From JASDSY01 sp041441465 (GTDB lineage Bacteria; Muiribacteriota; UBA9980), in the NCBI GenBank assembly GCA_041441465.1, contig JASDSY010000040.1, forward strand, positions 1-64,000: 64,000 nucleotides of DNA, given 5' to 3'. The notes beneath the pieces were generated by a model. The model saw only the letters and a list, made by a program, of their open reading frames with translations, did no database searches and was not told where the DNA came from. This document shows positions 50,569 to 59,246 of the stretch, one piece after another; the stretch's first letter is position 1, and every line of letters starts with the position of its first letter. A program made the position numbers and the translations under genes.

Positions 50569-52113
50569 GTGATAAATAATTTTTTGATTTCAAATTCTTT
50601 ATTTATGCCGATAGGCCTGCTTTTTTTCGGCGCGATATTTAATTTTATGATAGGCAGTTTTTATAAGCGCGGCAGCAATAAAAATCAGGCATTATTTTGC
50701 GGAGTAATTGCTTCTATGGTTCTTATTGCGGCAATGGCTAATTTTTATAAATTATCGGTCGGCGTTATCGCTACCGGTAAGGGCATATTTTCGGGTAATT
50801 TTATGGCCTACTACCCTGCTTTTTATTCTAGTTCGTCAGTAGCCTTGCAGCTTGACCCGATAGGCGTATTATTCGGCGGCATTATTCTTGTCCTTGGTTT
50901 CCTAGTTACTGTTTATTCGGCGAAATATATGCAGGATGATAACCGCGCGAAGAGATATTTTACGCTGCTGCTTTTAATGATTGCCGGTATGCTGGGCGTC
51001 GCTCTTTCGGCTGATATGTTTAATATGTATGTATTTTTCGAATTAATGTCGATCGCTTCGTATATTTTAATTGCGTATAATCGTAACGCGGAAGCGGTTG
51101 AGGCCAGCTTTAAATATCTGGTTTACGGCTCGGTCGGCACTATGATAGCTCTTTTTGGAATGTCGATACTGTTCCAGGTTACCGGGACTCTTAATTTCGA
51201 GCAAATTTATAACAAAATGCACACGCTTCCTTCGAACGTAGTTTTAATAGCCGCGGTTTTGATAATAACAGGATTCGGAGTGAAATCGGCTATGGTGCCT
51301 TTATGGTTTCCTGATGCGCATACGACCGCGCCGGCAGGTATTGCGGCTCTTCTTTCAGGGGCGTTATTAAAAGTCGGCGTTCTTGCTATTATTAAATCGC
51401 TTCTGGTTCTTCCGGCGGCAAGTGCCGGGCTCGCTCTTGCTATAATGGCGGCTATCGCAATGACCATAGGCAACTTTATGGCCCTGACCCAGTCAGAGCT
51501 TAACAGAATGCTTGCTTATTCATCGGTAGCGCAGCTTGGTTACATAATTCTCGGTATCGGACTTGGAATGAAATACGGCTTATTGACCGGAATTGAAGGC
51601 GGGCTTTTTCATATATTGACACATTCGTTTATGAAAGGCGCGGCTTTTTTAATAGCCGGCGCGTTCATATACCGTGCGGCTACAGGTAAAATAAGCGACC
51701 TCAGGGGCATATCAGAAAAAATGCCTCTCATGTCGATTTGTTTCGCGATTGCCTGCCTCGCTCTTGCCGGAATTCCTCCATTTTCAGGTTTCATGAGCAA
51801 GCTTTTGATATATAAGACAGGTATCGAGCTCAATTGCGGACTCGGCCTGTTCTTTACATGTATCGCCATATTTAACAGCATATTATCATGCGGTTATTAT
51901 TTGCCGCTTATTAATACCATATATTCTAGAAAGCAGTCAGAGATTGTCGCGTCCTCAAAATCTATAATAGAAGCGCCGTTTTTAATAACCGTGCCGGTTT
52001 TGGTAATGACGACTTTGACGATTGTCATGGGGGTTTATCCTGAATTCGGCCTTAATTTCGTAAAACCGGCCGCTAATGCTATATTAGTAACACTTGGCGG
52101 ATTTAAACTATAG
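50569..52113 (+). CDS. NuoN/MrpD-like antiporter-type subunit
   Basis: A 514-residue polytopic protein of the NuoN/MrpD/MbhH group. Signatures: YVFFELMSIASYILIAYN with the channel Glu, KSAMVPLWFPDAHTTAPAGIAALLSG, and HILTHSFMKGAAFLIAGAFI. The start is GTG 50569, preceded by GGGGG. With three such subunits the enzyme could translocate more ions per electron pair than the single-antiporter Mbh or Ech types; that is an inference from complex I mechanics. Confidence 0.92.
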   Translation: MINNFLISNSLFMPIGLLFFGAIFNFMIGSFYKRGSNKNQALFCGVIASMVLIAAMANFYKLSVGVIATGKGIFSGNFMAYYPAFYSSSSVALQLDPIGVLFGGIILVLGFLVTVYSAKYMQDDNRAKRYFTLLLLMIAGMLGVALSADMFNMYVFFELMSIASYILIAYNRNAEAVEASFKYLVYGSVGTMIALFGMSILFQVTGTLNFEQIYNKMHTLPSNVVLIAAVLIITGFGVKSAMVPLWFPDAHTTAPAGIAALLSGALLKVGVLAIIKSLLVLPAASAGLALAIMAAIAMTIGNFMALTQSELNRMLAYSSVAQLGYIILGIGLGMKYGLLTGIEGGLFHILTHSFMKGAAFLIAGAFIYRAATGKISDLRGISEKMPLMSICFAIACLALAGIPPFSGFMSKLLIYKTGIELNCGLGLFFTCIAIFNSILSCGYYLPLINTIYSRKQSEIVASSKSIIEAPFLITVPVLVMTTLTIVMGVYPEFGLNFVKPAANAILVTLGGFKL

Positions 52114-52155
52114 TAAAAAAATTAATTATTAGATTAATTTGAAAAGGAGCTTATC

Positions 52156-52482
52156 ATGGAAATATTTTTATCGATGCCGGTAATGTTTATTATATTTTTA
52201 ATGCTCGGCATGCTTTTATATAAAATGGGCGAAGCCCTCGCTCCGCCGCTTACCGATGTAGGACGCAAGCTTCAGTCATATGCCTGCGGCGAGTCGGAAC
52301 GTTTTCCGGATATGAAAAAAATCGAATCGAATTTTCATATATTCGATATAGCCGTGTTTTTTACGATTCTGCACCTTACGGTTATGATGATTTTTACGAT
52401 ATCGCAGTTATCGAATTTCAGTGTTATCGGCGTTTATTTTTTCATAATAGTGTTGATAGTGCTGGCTTTATTTGACCGTTAA
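52156..52482 (+). CDS. NuoA-like membrane subunit
   Basis: A 108-residue protein with three helices (about 6-22, 64-82, 88-105). The loop after the first helix has GRKLQSYACGE, comparable to the YxCG motif of complex I subunit A (NuoA). The following DIAVFFTILHLTVM corresponds to its second helix. It lies between the antiporter-like genes and the NuoB-like gene; AAGGAG precedes the start. NuoA-like subunits are rare in simple Ech or Mbh hydrogenases, so this enzyme has a more complex I-like membrane arm. Confidence 0.78.
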   Translation: MEIFLSMPVMFIIFLMLGMLLYKMGEALAPPLTDVGRKLQSYACGESERFPDMKKIESNFHIFDIAVFFTILHLTVMMIFTISQLSNFSVIGVYFFIIVLIVLALFDR

Positions 52483-52596
52483 GCCGGCGGCTGAAAAGCT
52501 TAATTATCTTATTGAGATGTGTTTTTCGTTAATTGTGAAGCGTGTTTTTTAATTTTAAAGAATTGTATATTTGAGTTATTTTTTAAGGAGAAATAT

Positions 52597-53043
52597 ATGC
52601 CAGTAAAAAGTTTAGTCTCGAAAATCCTCACATGGGCAAGGACGTCTTCGCCGTGGCTGCTGCATTTTAACAGCGGCTCGTGCAACGGCTGCGATATCGA
52701 GGTAATTGACGCCCTCACTCCGCGTTTTGATGTTGAGCGGTTCGGCGTTTTATTAAAAGGCACCCCGCGCCATGCTGATGTATTGGTTTGTACCGGCCCG
52801 GTAACCCGTAAGCAGGCCGACAGATTAAAAACTATTTATGAGCAGATGCCTGAGCCGAAATTTGTAATGGCTGTCGGCAGCTGCGCTTGCTCCGGCGGCG
52901 CTTTCAAAAACTGCTACAATCTAATGGGCGGTATTGATAAAGTAATTCCTGTCGATGTTTATGTTCCGGGCTGCGCTGTAAGACCGGACGCTTTAATCGA
53001 CGCCACCGTCAAATTGATTAAAAAAATCGAATCAGGCAAATAA
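52597..53043 (+). CDS. [NiFe] hydrogenase small subunit, NuoB/EchC-like
   Basis: Carries the proximal [4Fe-4S] cluster next to the nickel site. The four ligands can be assigned to C29 and C32 (in GSCNGCDIE), C96 or C98 (GSCACSGG) and C126 (PGCAV). The sequence GSCNGCDIEVI is characteristic of group 4 hydrogenase small subunits, rather than complex I NuoB, which has adjacent cysteines. The 148-residue length is the short form without extra ferredoxin domains. A longer frame starts at GTG 52519, but AAGGAG seven bases before ATG 52597 decides the start. Confidence 0.93.
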   Translation: MPVKSLVSKILTWARTSSPWLLHFNSGSCNGCDIEVIDALTPRFDVERFGVLLKGTPRHADVLVCTGPVTRKQADRLKTIYEQMPEPKFVMAVGSCACSGGAFKNCYNLMGGIDKVIPVDVYVPGCAVRPDALIDATVKLIKKIESGK

Positions 53044-53061
53044 AATTGGGGGTAGTATATA

Positions 53062-53532
53062 ATGGCTAAAAGAGATGAAGAGGTATTAAAATCTTTGACC
53101 GATAAATTTAAGGATAAAATTATCGATCCTAAAAATCCTCGCGACAGAAGATTATTTTTTAAAATAGCTAAAGAAGATAACTTTGAAATTGTCAAATTTT
53201 TAAAGGAAAAAATGGGATTTGTCCATTGCGCTACGATTACCGGCTGTGACAGCAAAACGCATTTTGAGATAATGTATCATCTTTTTGACAATCAAAATAC
53301 TATATGCACCGTAAAAGCTCAGGTGCCTAAAGAAGATCCTTTTCTCGAATCGATTACTCCGCTTATCGCAGGAGCTAATTTATACGAACGCGAGCTTTTT
53401 GACATATTAGGCGTTACGACAAAGAATCATCCTAATTTAAAAAGATTGGTATTGCCGGAAGATTATCCTGTCGATGCGCATCCTATGTTAAAAGACTGGG
53501 ACCCGTCTACGATCGAAAATGTTATTAAATAA
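53062..53532 (+). CDS. NuoC-like hydrogenase subunit (30 kDa type)
   Basis: A 156-residue soluble subunit of the catalytic arm. The signature ERELFDILGVTTKNHPNLKR followed by LPEDYP identifies the 30-kDa/NuoC family. It structurally supports the small and large subunits. The N-terminal helix-rich 45 residues are charged. GGGGGT precedes the start, 18 bases after the small-subunit gene. In HycE/HyfG this domain is fused to the large subunit; here it is a separate gene, as in Mbh and complex I. Confidence 0.9.
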   Translation: MAKRDEEVLKSLTDKFKDKIIDPKNPRDRRLFFKIAKEDNFEIVKFLKEKMGFVHCATITGCDSKTHFEIMYHLFDNQNTICTVKAQVPKEDPFLESITPLIAGANLYERELFDILGVTTKNHPNLKRLVLPEDYPVDAHPMLKDWDPSTIENVIK

Positions 53533-53647
53533 ATCAGTTTACGTTTTTAACGTCGGGTATAAGAATAAATAATTCAAATTATCCGTTTTTGAAGAAGTTA
53601 ATTTATAAATTAAATACATTTTATTATTTTGAAAGGAAGTGAGTTTT

Positions 53648-54817
53648 ATGGCGGAAATCAGCATTCCTATGGGGCCGCAGCATCCCGGCCTTAAGGAACC
53701 GGCGAGTTTTACTTTGAAAGTTGACCATGAAACCGTTGTTGATATCGATTTAAATATAGGCTATAACCACCGCGGCATTGAAAAGGCTTGCGAAAAGCAG
53801 AACTTTATACAAACTCTTTATTTATTGGAACGGGTTTGCGGAATCTGTTCAATGGCGCACGCTACCTGTCTTGCGCTGGGAGTCGAAGAATTAATGGGGA
53901 TTAAGGCCCCTCGTAAAGCCCAGTTCATAAGGACAATAGTCGCCGAACTTGAAAGGCTGCACAGCCATTTTTTATGGCTCGGAGTTGCCGGTCATGAAAT
54001 CGGGTTTGAAACGCTTTTCATGCTTTCGTGGCGCGACCGTGAAAAGGTCCAGGATATGCTTGAAAATATATGCGGAAACCGTGTTAATTATGGTATTAAC
54101 ACAATCGGCGGCGTCCGGCAGGATATAACAAAAGATAAATTGGATATAATTAAAAGCAATCTTGTTAAATTAGAAGAACAGACAAAATATTATATTGATA
54201 TTGCGACAAGCGAACCTACGCTTGCTGGCCGTACTAAGGGAGTGGCTGTGCTTCCGACGAAAACCGCCCTGGATCTTTGCGCGGTGGGGCCGCTTGCGCG
54301 CGCTTCGAATATTCCGCGCGATGTCCGCAAAGACGATCCTTATCTTATTTATGACGAAGTGCCGTTCAACGTAATTTCGCATAATAGCTGCGATATTTTC
54401 GGCCGTGTCGTTGTGCGCTGCCTCGAAGTTTTAGAGAGTATCAAAATAATCAAATGGTGCATTGAAAATATGCCTGACGGCGACCTGGCGGTAAAAGCTC
54501 CGCGTAAAATCCCTGAAGGCGAAGTGCTGATACGTTATGAAGCGCCGCGCGGCGAAGATGTTCATTATTACCGTTCGAACGGTACCGAGTTTTTAGACAG
54601 GGCCAAGGTAAGGGCGCCTACTATGGCGAACTGGCTTTCATGTATGGAAATGTGCAAAGGCCAGAAGCTCGCAGATATTTCAATCGCCATAGCTTCGATC
54701 GATCCGTGTTATTCATGTACAGACAGGCTTATTGAAATCGAGGACGTAAATAACGGCAGAATAACTTCTCATACATGGGAAGATCTCCGCCAGCTCGGAA
54801 TAGGATGGTACAAATAA
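53648..54817 (+). CDS. [NiFe] hydrogenase large subunit, group 4
   Basis: Catalytic subunit holding the Ni-Fe site. Both nickel-binding pairs are present: C64 and C67 in ERVCGICSMAH, and C354 and C357 in DPCYSCTDR. In complex I NuoD these cysteines are lost, so this is a true hydrogenase. After C357 there are 32 residues, similar to the C-terminal extension of HycE-type subunits that is removed on nickel insertion. A matching protease gene lies at the end of the cluster. A GTG at 53639 is in frame, but AAGGAAGTGAG places the start at ATG 53648. The stop overlaps the next start (TAATG). Confidence 0.95.
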   Translation: MAEISIPMGPQHPGLKEPASFTLKVDHETVVDIDLNIGYNHRGIEKACEKQNFIQTLYLLERVCGICSMAHATCLALGVEELMGIKAPRKAQFIRTIVAELERLHSHFLWLGVAGHEIGFETLFMLSWRDREKVQDMLENICGNRVNYGINTIGGVRQDITKDKLDIIKSNLVKLEEQTKYYIDIATSEPTLAGRTKGVAVLPTKTALDLCAVGPLARASNIPRDVRKDDPYLIYDEVPFNVISHNSCDIFGRVVVRCLEVLESIKIIKWCIENMPDGDLAVKAPRKIPEGEVLIRYEAPRGEDVHYYRSNGTEFLDRAKVRAPTMANWLSCMEMCKGQKLADISIAIASIDPCYSCTDRLIEIEDVNNGRITSHTWEDLRQLGIGWYK

Positions 54818-55773
54818 TGACAATTAGTGCTTTATTATTTACTTTATTTATTTTTCCAGGTTTTTTATTTCTTTCGACTTATGGAACGGTCTGCGAATAT
54901 CTTGACCGGCACTGGTATGCTAAACTGCAAAACCGTGTCGGCCCGAGGTTTTATCAGCCCGTCGCCGATATCATAAAGCTTTTTGCTAAAGAAGATATTA
55001 CGCCTAAAACTGCTGAGCCGGCCATATTTAATTTCGTGCCGCTTATCGCGTTCGCGGCCGTATGCACTACATTTTTGTATATACCGATATATAAAAGCGA
55101 AATATTGAGTCAGATTTATTTTGAATTCGATCTTGTTGCGGTTCTCTATTTATTAATGATGCCGTCAGTTATGCTTTTTATGGCGGGTTATTTTTCAGTG
55201 AGTCTATACAGCACGATAGGCGCAGTAAGGACTATGGCGCAGTTGTTCTCATATGAAGTGCCGCTTTTTACGGCTTTCATATCGCCGGCTATAATTGCGG
55301 GCAGCTGGAAAATTGCCGATATTACAGCATATTATGAAGCCAATCCCGGCCATTGCCTTTTTAATGTTATCGGCCTTATAGTAGCTATAATCGCTCTGCA
55401 GGGCAAGCTAGAAAGGACGCCTTTCGATATGCCCGAGGCCGAAACTGAAATTGTAGGCGGCCCGCTTACCGAATATTCAGGAAAGAAATTGGCGATGTTT
55501 AAACTTATGTCTGATATGGAACTTGTAGTCGGGCTTGGCTTGATTTCAGCCATATTTCTCGGCGGATTCGGCTATACGAAATACCTTCCGATTTTTTCGT
55601 TCCTGATTTTTATAGCTAAAACTTTAGTGCTGTTATTTATATCGTCTGTTATAAAAGCGGCGTTCGCGCGTATCAGAATAGACCAGATGGTCAGATTATG
55701 CTGGTATTATCTTGTTCCGCTTGTGCTTGTTCAATTATTGGCCGCTATAATAGTTAAAGGCTGGTGGATATAA
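54817..55773 (+). CDS. NuoH-like membrane subunit
   Basis: A 318-residue membrane protein with about eight helices, homologous to NuoH/EchB/HycD. It connects the catalytic arm with the membrane ion channels. Conserved: RHWYAKLQNRVGPRFYQPVADIIKLFAKEDI (in segments), and the loop ERTPFDMPEAETEIVGGPLTEYSGKKLAMF with its acidic cluster. A longer frame begins at 54775 inside the large-subunit gene. The real start is the ATG overlapping the previous stop, with AGGATGG upstream. Confidence 0.94.
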   Translation: MTISALLFTLFIFPGFLFLSTYGTVCEYLDRHWYAKLQNRVGPRFYQPVADIIKLFAKEDITPKTAEPAIFNFVPLIAFAAVCTTFLYIPIYKSEILSQIYFEFDLVAVLYLLMMPSVMLFMAGYFSVSLYSTIGAVRTMAQLFSYEVPLFTAFISPAIIAGSWKIADITAYYEANPGHCLFNVIGLIVAIIALQGKLERTPFDMPEAETEIVGGPLTEYSGKKLAMFKLMSDMELVVGLGLISAIFLGGFGYTKYLPIFSFLIFIAKTLVLLFISSVIKAAFARIRIDQMVRLCWYYLVPLVLVQLLAAIIVKGWWI

Positions 55774-56264
55774 TGGGAATGCTTGGAGCAATAATTCCGG
55801 AGGCTTTGAAAAATCTTTTCAAGAAGCCCGCAACTACCGGTTATCCTGCTGAAAGGCCTGTGCTTGCGTCTAATTTCCGCGGTAAAATCAAATATATACA
55901 ATCGCTTTGTATCGGCTGCCGCCTTTGCATTAAAGACTGCCCGGCCGGCGCGATTGAAATAGTGAAAGTAGTCGACCGTAAATTCAAAATGATCTATCAT
56001 ATAGATAGATGTATTTATTGCGGCCAGTGTGTACTTTCATGCCCTAAAAAGGCGATTTACCTGACCGATGAATTCGAGCTGGCCAGCTGCGACAAAAACA
56101 GTCTCGTCGAGGAACAGGGCGATTCCATAATACCGGAAACACCGGCTCAGCCCGCCGCTAATTCTCAACCGGCCCAGCCGGCTTCAGAGCAGGTTGCAAA
56201 ACCGGCGGAAAATAACGCGGCCGTTGATAACAAAACGGAAAAGCCTTCCGAACCGGCTAAATAA
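55773..56264 (+). CDS. NuoI-like ferredoxin subunit with Ala/Pro tail
   Basis: Carries two [4Fe-4S] clusters that link the catalytic subunits to the external electron carrier. The two motifs CIGCRLCIKDCP and CIYCGQCVLSCP are complete, with the linker and IYLTDEFELA typical of NuoI/MbhN. An N-terminal amphipathic helix (PEALKNLFKKP) lies on the membrane arm. About 50 residues at the C terminus are low-complexity Ala, Pro, Gln and Glu, an unusual appendage. The start ATG overlaps the stop of the NuoH-like gene. It is the last structural subunit gene. Confidence 0.92.
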   Translation: MGMLGAIIPEALKNLFKKPATTGYPAERPVLASNFRGKIKYIQSLCIGCRLCIKDCPAGAIEIVKVVDRKFKMIYHIDRCIYCGQCVLSCPKKAIYLTDEFELASCDKNSLVEEQGDSIIPETPAQPAANSQPAQPASEQVAKPAENNAAVDNKTEKPSEPAK

Positions 56265-56289
56265 CTTTTAAATTTTGTTTTTTTATATC

Positions 56290-56326
56290 GAAGGCATAAT
56301 TAATATTTAAAATTAGTTATGCCTTC
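56290..56326 (+). terminator. Long hairpin after the hydrogenase subunit genes
   Basis: Arms 56290-56304 and 56312-56326 (GAAGGCATAA... and ...TTATGCCTTC) form a 15-base stem with one G-T pair and a 7-base loop. The following bases CGTTAAAATTTT are not a good T-run. It may be a weak terminator or an mRNA-processing or stabilising hairpin separating structural genes from the protease gene. Confidence 0.5.
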
Positions 56327-56437
56327 CGTTAAAATTTTAACCACTCCTGATTTACTTAAAGAATTTCTAAATTTTTAAAATTTAAGGAATTATCCGGCGT
56401 ATTTTTTACGGAACGGATTCCTTTCTGACGTGTCAAA

Positions 56438-56944
56438 ATGGCAAAAGAAATATTATATAAAAATGATATATATACGTTTAATAATCTCCCCGCGCGGAAA
56501 ATTATCGTCGTAAGCGTCGGCAATATTTATGAATTCAGCGACGCTATGGGGATATATCTTTTAAAAAATTCCGAAAGCGCGTTGAGAAAAGAATATGCCG
56601 AAAAAATAATGTTTTTGGACGCAGGCGTAAGTCCGGAAAGCCTTACTTCGAAAATAAAAAAAGAGGCCCCGACTCAAATTTTTATACTCGATTCGGCTAA
56701 TTTTAAAGGCGAGCCTCTTGATATAAAACTCATTCCATCTGAAAAAATAATAGGCCTTAAATTTTCAGGGCATAATCTTCCGCTTTCGATGATATATAAG
56801 TATTTAAAAATCGAAACGGGCGCCGATATTCATATCATAGGTATCCAGGCGCCATTGAAAGGATGTGATCAGGCTGGCATTTTAAAATCTATAGGAATTG
56901 AAGCGTTTGAATTTAATGAATTTCTTTATAAAATATTTGCTTGA
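56438..56944 (+). CDS. Hydrogenase maturation protease, HycI-like
   Basis: Endopeptidase that removes the C-terminal extension of the large subunit after nickel insertion. Features of the HycI family can be followed: VSVGNIYEFSDAMGIYLL at the position of the GN..(G)DD.G motif, FLDAGVSPESLTSKIKK, ILDSANF, GHNLPLSMIYKYLK and IHIIGIQ. The first motif is degenerate: the glycine-rich GDDG is SDAMG, leaving one of the acidic residues. It lies 173 bases after the last subunit gene beyond a hairpin. No hyp accessory genes are in the window. Confidence 0.85.
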   Translation: MAKEILYKNDIYTFNNLPARKIIVVSVGNIYEFSDAMGIYLLKNSESALRKEYAEKIMFLDAGVSPESLTSKIKKEAPTQIFILDSANFKGEPLDIKLIPSEKIIGLKFSGHNLPLSMIYKYLKIETGADIHIIGIQAPLKGCDQAGILKSIGIEAFEFNEFLYKIFA

Positions 56945-57104
56945 AAACATGTAAGCGTTTCATAGTTAAATTTACCTGAGGGTATTTAAAAACCGGATTT
57001 TTTGCTAAAAATATGGCGGCATTATCCGGCATTCGCGGACAGGGTATTTATGCAAATAAAAAGACGGTTGATAACGATGTATCGGCTGCCTTATAAAAAT
57101 TAAT

Positions 57105-57133
57105 TTGACATAAAAACTTAATTTAGGTATAAT
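57105..57133 (+). promoter_or_regulatory. Perfect consensus promoter of the transcarboxylase operon
   Basis: TTGACA at 57105-57110, 17 bases, TATAAT at 57128-57133. Leader about 88 bases to the first gene. High expression expected. Confidence 0.9.
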
Positions 57134-57227
57134 ATTATCGATTATTTTTATAAAATTGTGATTATGCTATATTTTGGTTTGCTTGAACGACACAAAATCA
57201 AATAACTGAAGGGCAGGTAAAAGAAGA

Positions 57228-58784
57228 ATGGCAGAGAGAGACATGAACACTCTCCTAAAAGAGTTACAGCAAAGAAAAGAAGTAATTATTGACGCGGACG
57301 GCAAGAGGGCCGAGAAGCAGCATGCCAAAGGAAAATTGGGTGCTCGTGAAAGAATTGAGCTTTTGTTGGATAAAGGCTCATTCGTCGAAACCGATATGTT
57401 TGTCCGTCATAGATGCGACAATTTCGGCATGGAAAAGCAGGAAATTCCGGCTGAAGGCGTTGTAACGGGTTACGGCCACGTTAATGGCCGTCTGATATAT
57501 GTGTATTCGCAGGACTTTACGGCATTCGGCGGATCGCTCGGTGAAATGCACGCTATGAAGATTGTAAAACTTCAGGATATGGCCTTAAAAATGGGCGCGC
57601 CGATCATAGGTATCAACGATTCAGGCGGCGCTAGAATCCAGGAAGGCGTCGATTCGCTCCATGGTTACGGCCAGATATTTTTCAGAAATACACGCTCGTC
57701 AGGCGTTATACCTCAGATTTCAGTAATACTCGGACCTTGCGCCGGCGGCGCCGTTTATTCGCCGGCTATAACTGACTTTGTTTTCATGGTTGATAAAGTA
57801 AGCCAGATGTATATTACCGGTCCTTCGGTAATCAAAGCTGTTACGGCGGAAGACGTGAGCGCGGAAGAAATCGGCGGCGCATACACTCATAACGCTATTT
57901 CCGGAAACGGCCATTTTATCTGCGCTAACGAACAGGACTGCTTCCAGCAGATAAGGCAGCTCCTTTCTTATATTCCGTCGAATAATCTCGATGATCCGCC
58001 GTCGCTTGACACTAATGACGATCCTAACAGGCGCAGCGAAGAACTTAACTCGATAGTTCCGACTAATTCAAAAATGCCTTATGATGTCCGCGAAGTAATA
58101 AGAAGAATCGTCGATGACGGCGGTTTCTTTGAATATATGCCTGTATACGCCCAGAATATGGTAACGGGTTTTGCACGCATCGGCGGCAACTCGATAGGTA
58201 TAATCGGGAACCAGCCTAATGTTCTGGCCGGCTGTCTCGATATAAACTCGTCCGATAAAGCTGCAAGATTTATACGTTTCTGTGACTGCTTCAATATTCC
58301 ACTGTTAAGCCTTGTCGATACTCCGGGATTTTTGCCTGGAAAGAATCAGGAATTTGGCGGTATTATAAGGCATGGCGCGAAACTTTTATACGCTTATTCC
58401 GAAGCTACCGTACCGAAAGTTACGCTCACGCTCAGAAAATCATATGGCGGCGCTTCAGTCGGCATGTGCAACAAGGATCTTGGCGCGGATTACGTAATCG
58501 CATGGCCGCAGGCTGAAATCGCGGTAATGGGCGCTGACGGCGCGGTGCCGTTCATATTTAAAAAAGAAATCGAAGGCGCGGCTAATCCTGCCGAAAAACG
58601 CAAAGAGCTTATCGAACAATACGAAAAAGTAGTCTGCAATCCGTACGAAGCGGCTAAAAAAGGCCTTTGCGATATAATTATCGCTCCTGAAAACACCAGG
58701 CCGTTTCTTGCTTCGATATTCAGTACGTTAAGAACTAAGAGGGAATCGCTGCCTACTAAAAAGCACGGTAATATTCCTCTTTAA
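57228..58784 (+). CDS. Acyl-CoA carboxyltransferase (methylmalonyl-CoA, 12S-type)
   Basis: Biotin-dependent carboxyltransferase of the propionyl/methylmalonyl-CoA type, 518 residues. Both crotonase-fold halves are recognisable. The N-terminal half contains KLGARERIELLLDKGSF, DFTAFGGSLGEMHA, INDSGGARIQEGVDSL and GPCAGGAVYSPA. The C-terminal half contains VDTPGFLPGKNQE and KSYGGASVGMCNKDLGAD (shown in parts). It could serve as PccB, as MmdA of a decarboxylase, or as the 12S subunit of transcarboxylase. The neighbours (biotin carrier and 5S-type subunit, no biotin carboxylase, no membrane pump subunit) favour the last. Confidence 0.93.
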   Translation: MAERDMNTLLKELQQRKEVIIDADGKRAEKQHAKGKLGARERIELLLDKGSFVETDMFVRHRCDNFGMEKQEIPAEGVVTGYGHVNGRLIYVYSQDFTAFGGSLGEMHAMKIVKLQDMALKMGAPIIGINDSGGARIQEGVDSLHGYGQIFFRNTRSSGVIPQISVILGPCAGGAVYSPAITDFVFMVDKVSQMYITGPSVIKAVTAEDVSAEEIGGAYTHNAISGNGHFICANEQDCFQQIRQLLSYIPSNNLDDPPSLDTNDDPNRRSEELNSIVPTNSKMPYDVREVIRRIVDDGGFFEYMPVYAQNMVTGFARIGGNSIGIIGNQPNVLAGCLDINSSDKAARFIRFCDCFNIPLLSLVDTPGFLPGKNQEFGGIIRHGAKLLYAYSEATVPKVTLTLRKSYGGASVGMCNKDLGADYVIAWPQAEIAVMGADGAVPFIFKKEIEGAANPAEKRKELIEQYEKVVCNPYEAAKKGLCDIIIAPENTRPFLASIFSTLRTKRESLPTKKHGNIPL

Positions 58785-58794
58785 TAGATATGTG

Positions 58795-58833
58795 ATTTAT
58801 CCGGGCCTACATTTACGATAGTTCCGGGTAAAT
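58795..58833 (+). promoter_or_regulatory. Intercistronic hairpin
   Basis: ATTTATCCGG (58795-58804) pairs with CCGGGTAAAT (58824-58833), 10 bases including one G-T pair, loop of 19. It lies between the carboxyltransferase and the 70-residue gene and has no T-run. It may set segmental mRNA stability. Confidence 0.55.
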
Positions 58834-58899
58834 TCATGAAATTTTGGTTAAACGGCTTAAAAAAATGATGAATATGAATAAATAACGGAGTGTTATAAA

Positions 58900-59112
58900 A
58901 TGACAGGTAAAATAGATACAAGCGCAGTAAAAGGCAAAGTTTCGGCAAAGACCGTAGCAGTCGTTTCAGCTGCGCTCATGATGCATCTTCAAAAAGAGAA
59001 ATCAGATTACCGCATATTAAGCATTAAACCGGTCCATTCGAGCGATGTAAACCTCTGGGGTTTATACGGCCGAATGACTAATATGGGGCATTTGCGGAAA
59101 CACAGCTGGTAA
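58900..59112 (+). CDS. Small carboxyltransferase-associated protein
   Basis: A 70-residue protein with GGAG before its ATG, lying between carboxyltransferase and biotin-carrier genes. The first half has an amphipathic helix (SAKTVAVVSAALMMHLQKEK). The C-terminal end NLWGLYGRMTNM resembles the last residues of OadG/MmdD-type small subunits and of the epsilon subunit of methylmalonyl-CoA decarboxylase, which help assemble the complex. The membrane helix of those gamma/delta subunits is missing. A soluble assembly factor is the suggested role; this is inferred from a short similarity and context. Confidence 0.7.
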   Translation: MTGKIDTSAVKGKVSAKTVAVVSAALMMHLQKEKSDYRILSIKPVHSSDVNLWGLYGRMTNMGHLRKHSW

Positions 59113-59246
59113 GTGGAAATGTGCGGGCTTATCATAAAGACTGATTTTAAAAAATATAATTACTTTATGAAAGACGCATGTATATTGTTTTCCTAATAAT
59201 ATTGATCGAATAAAATAAATTTTACGAATATAAAGGAAAGGTAGAT

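Noticed and set aside
47100..55773. Respiratory complex I (nuo operon)
   Set aside because: The large subunit has both nickel CxxC motifs, the small subunit has the hydrogenase-type GSCNGCDIE, no NuoE/F/G is present and a maturation protease follows.
57013..57096. 27-codon frame beginning MAALSGIRG
   Set aside because: No ribosome-binding site or promoter in front; codon choice alone is not enough.
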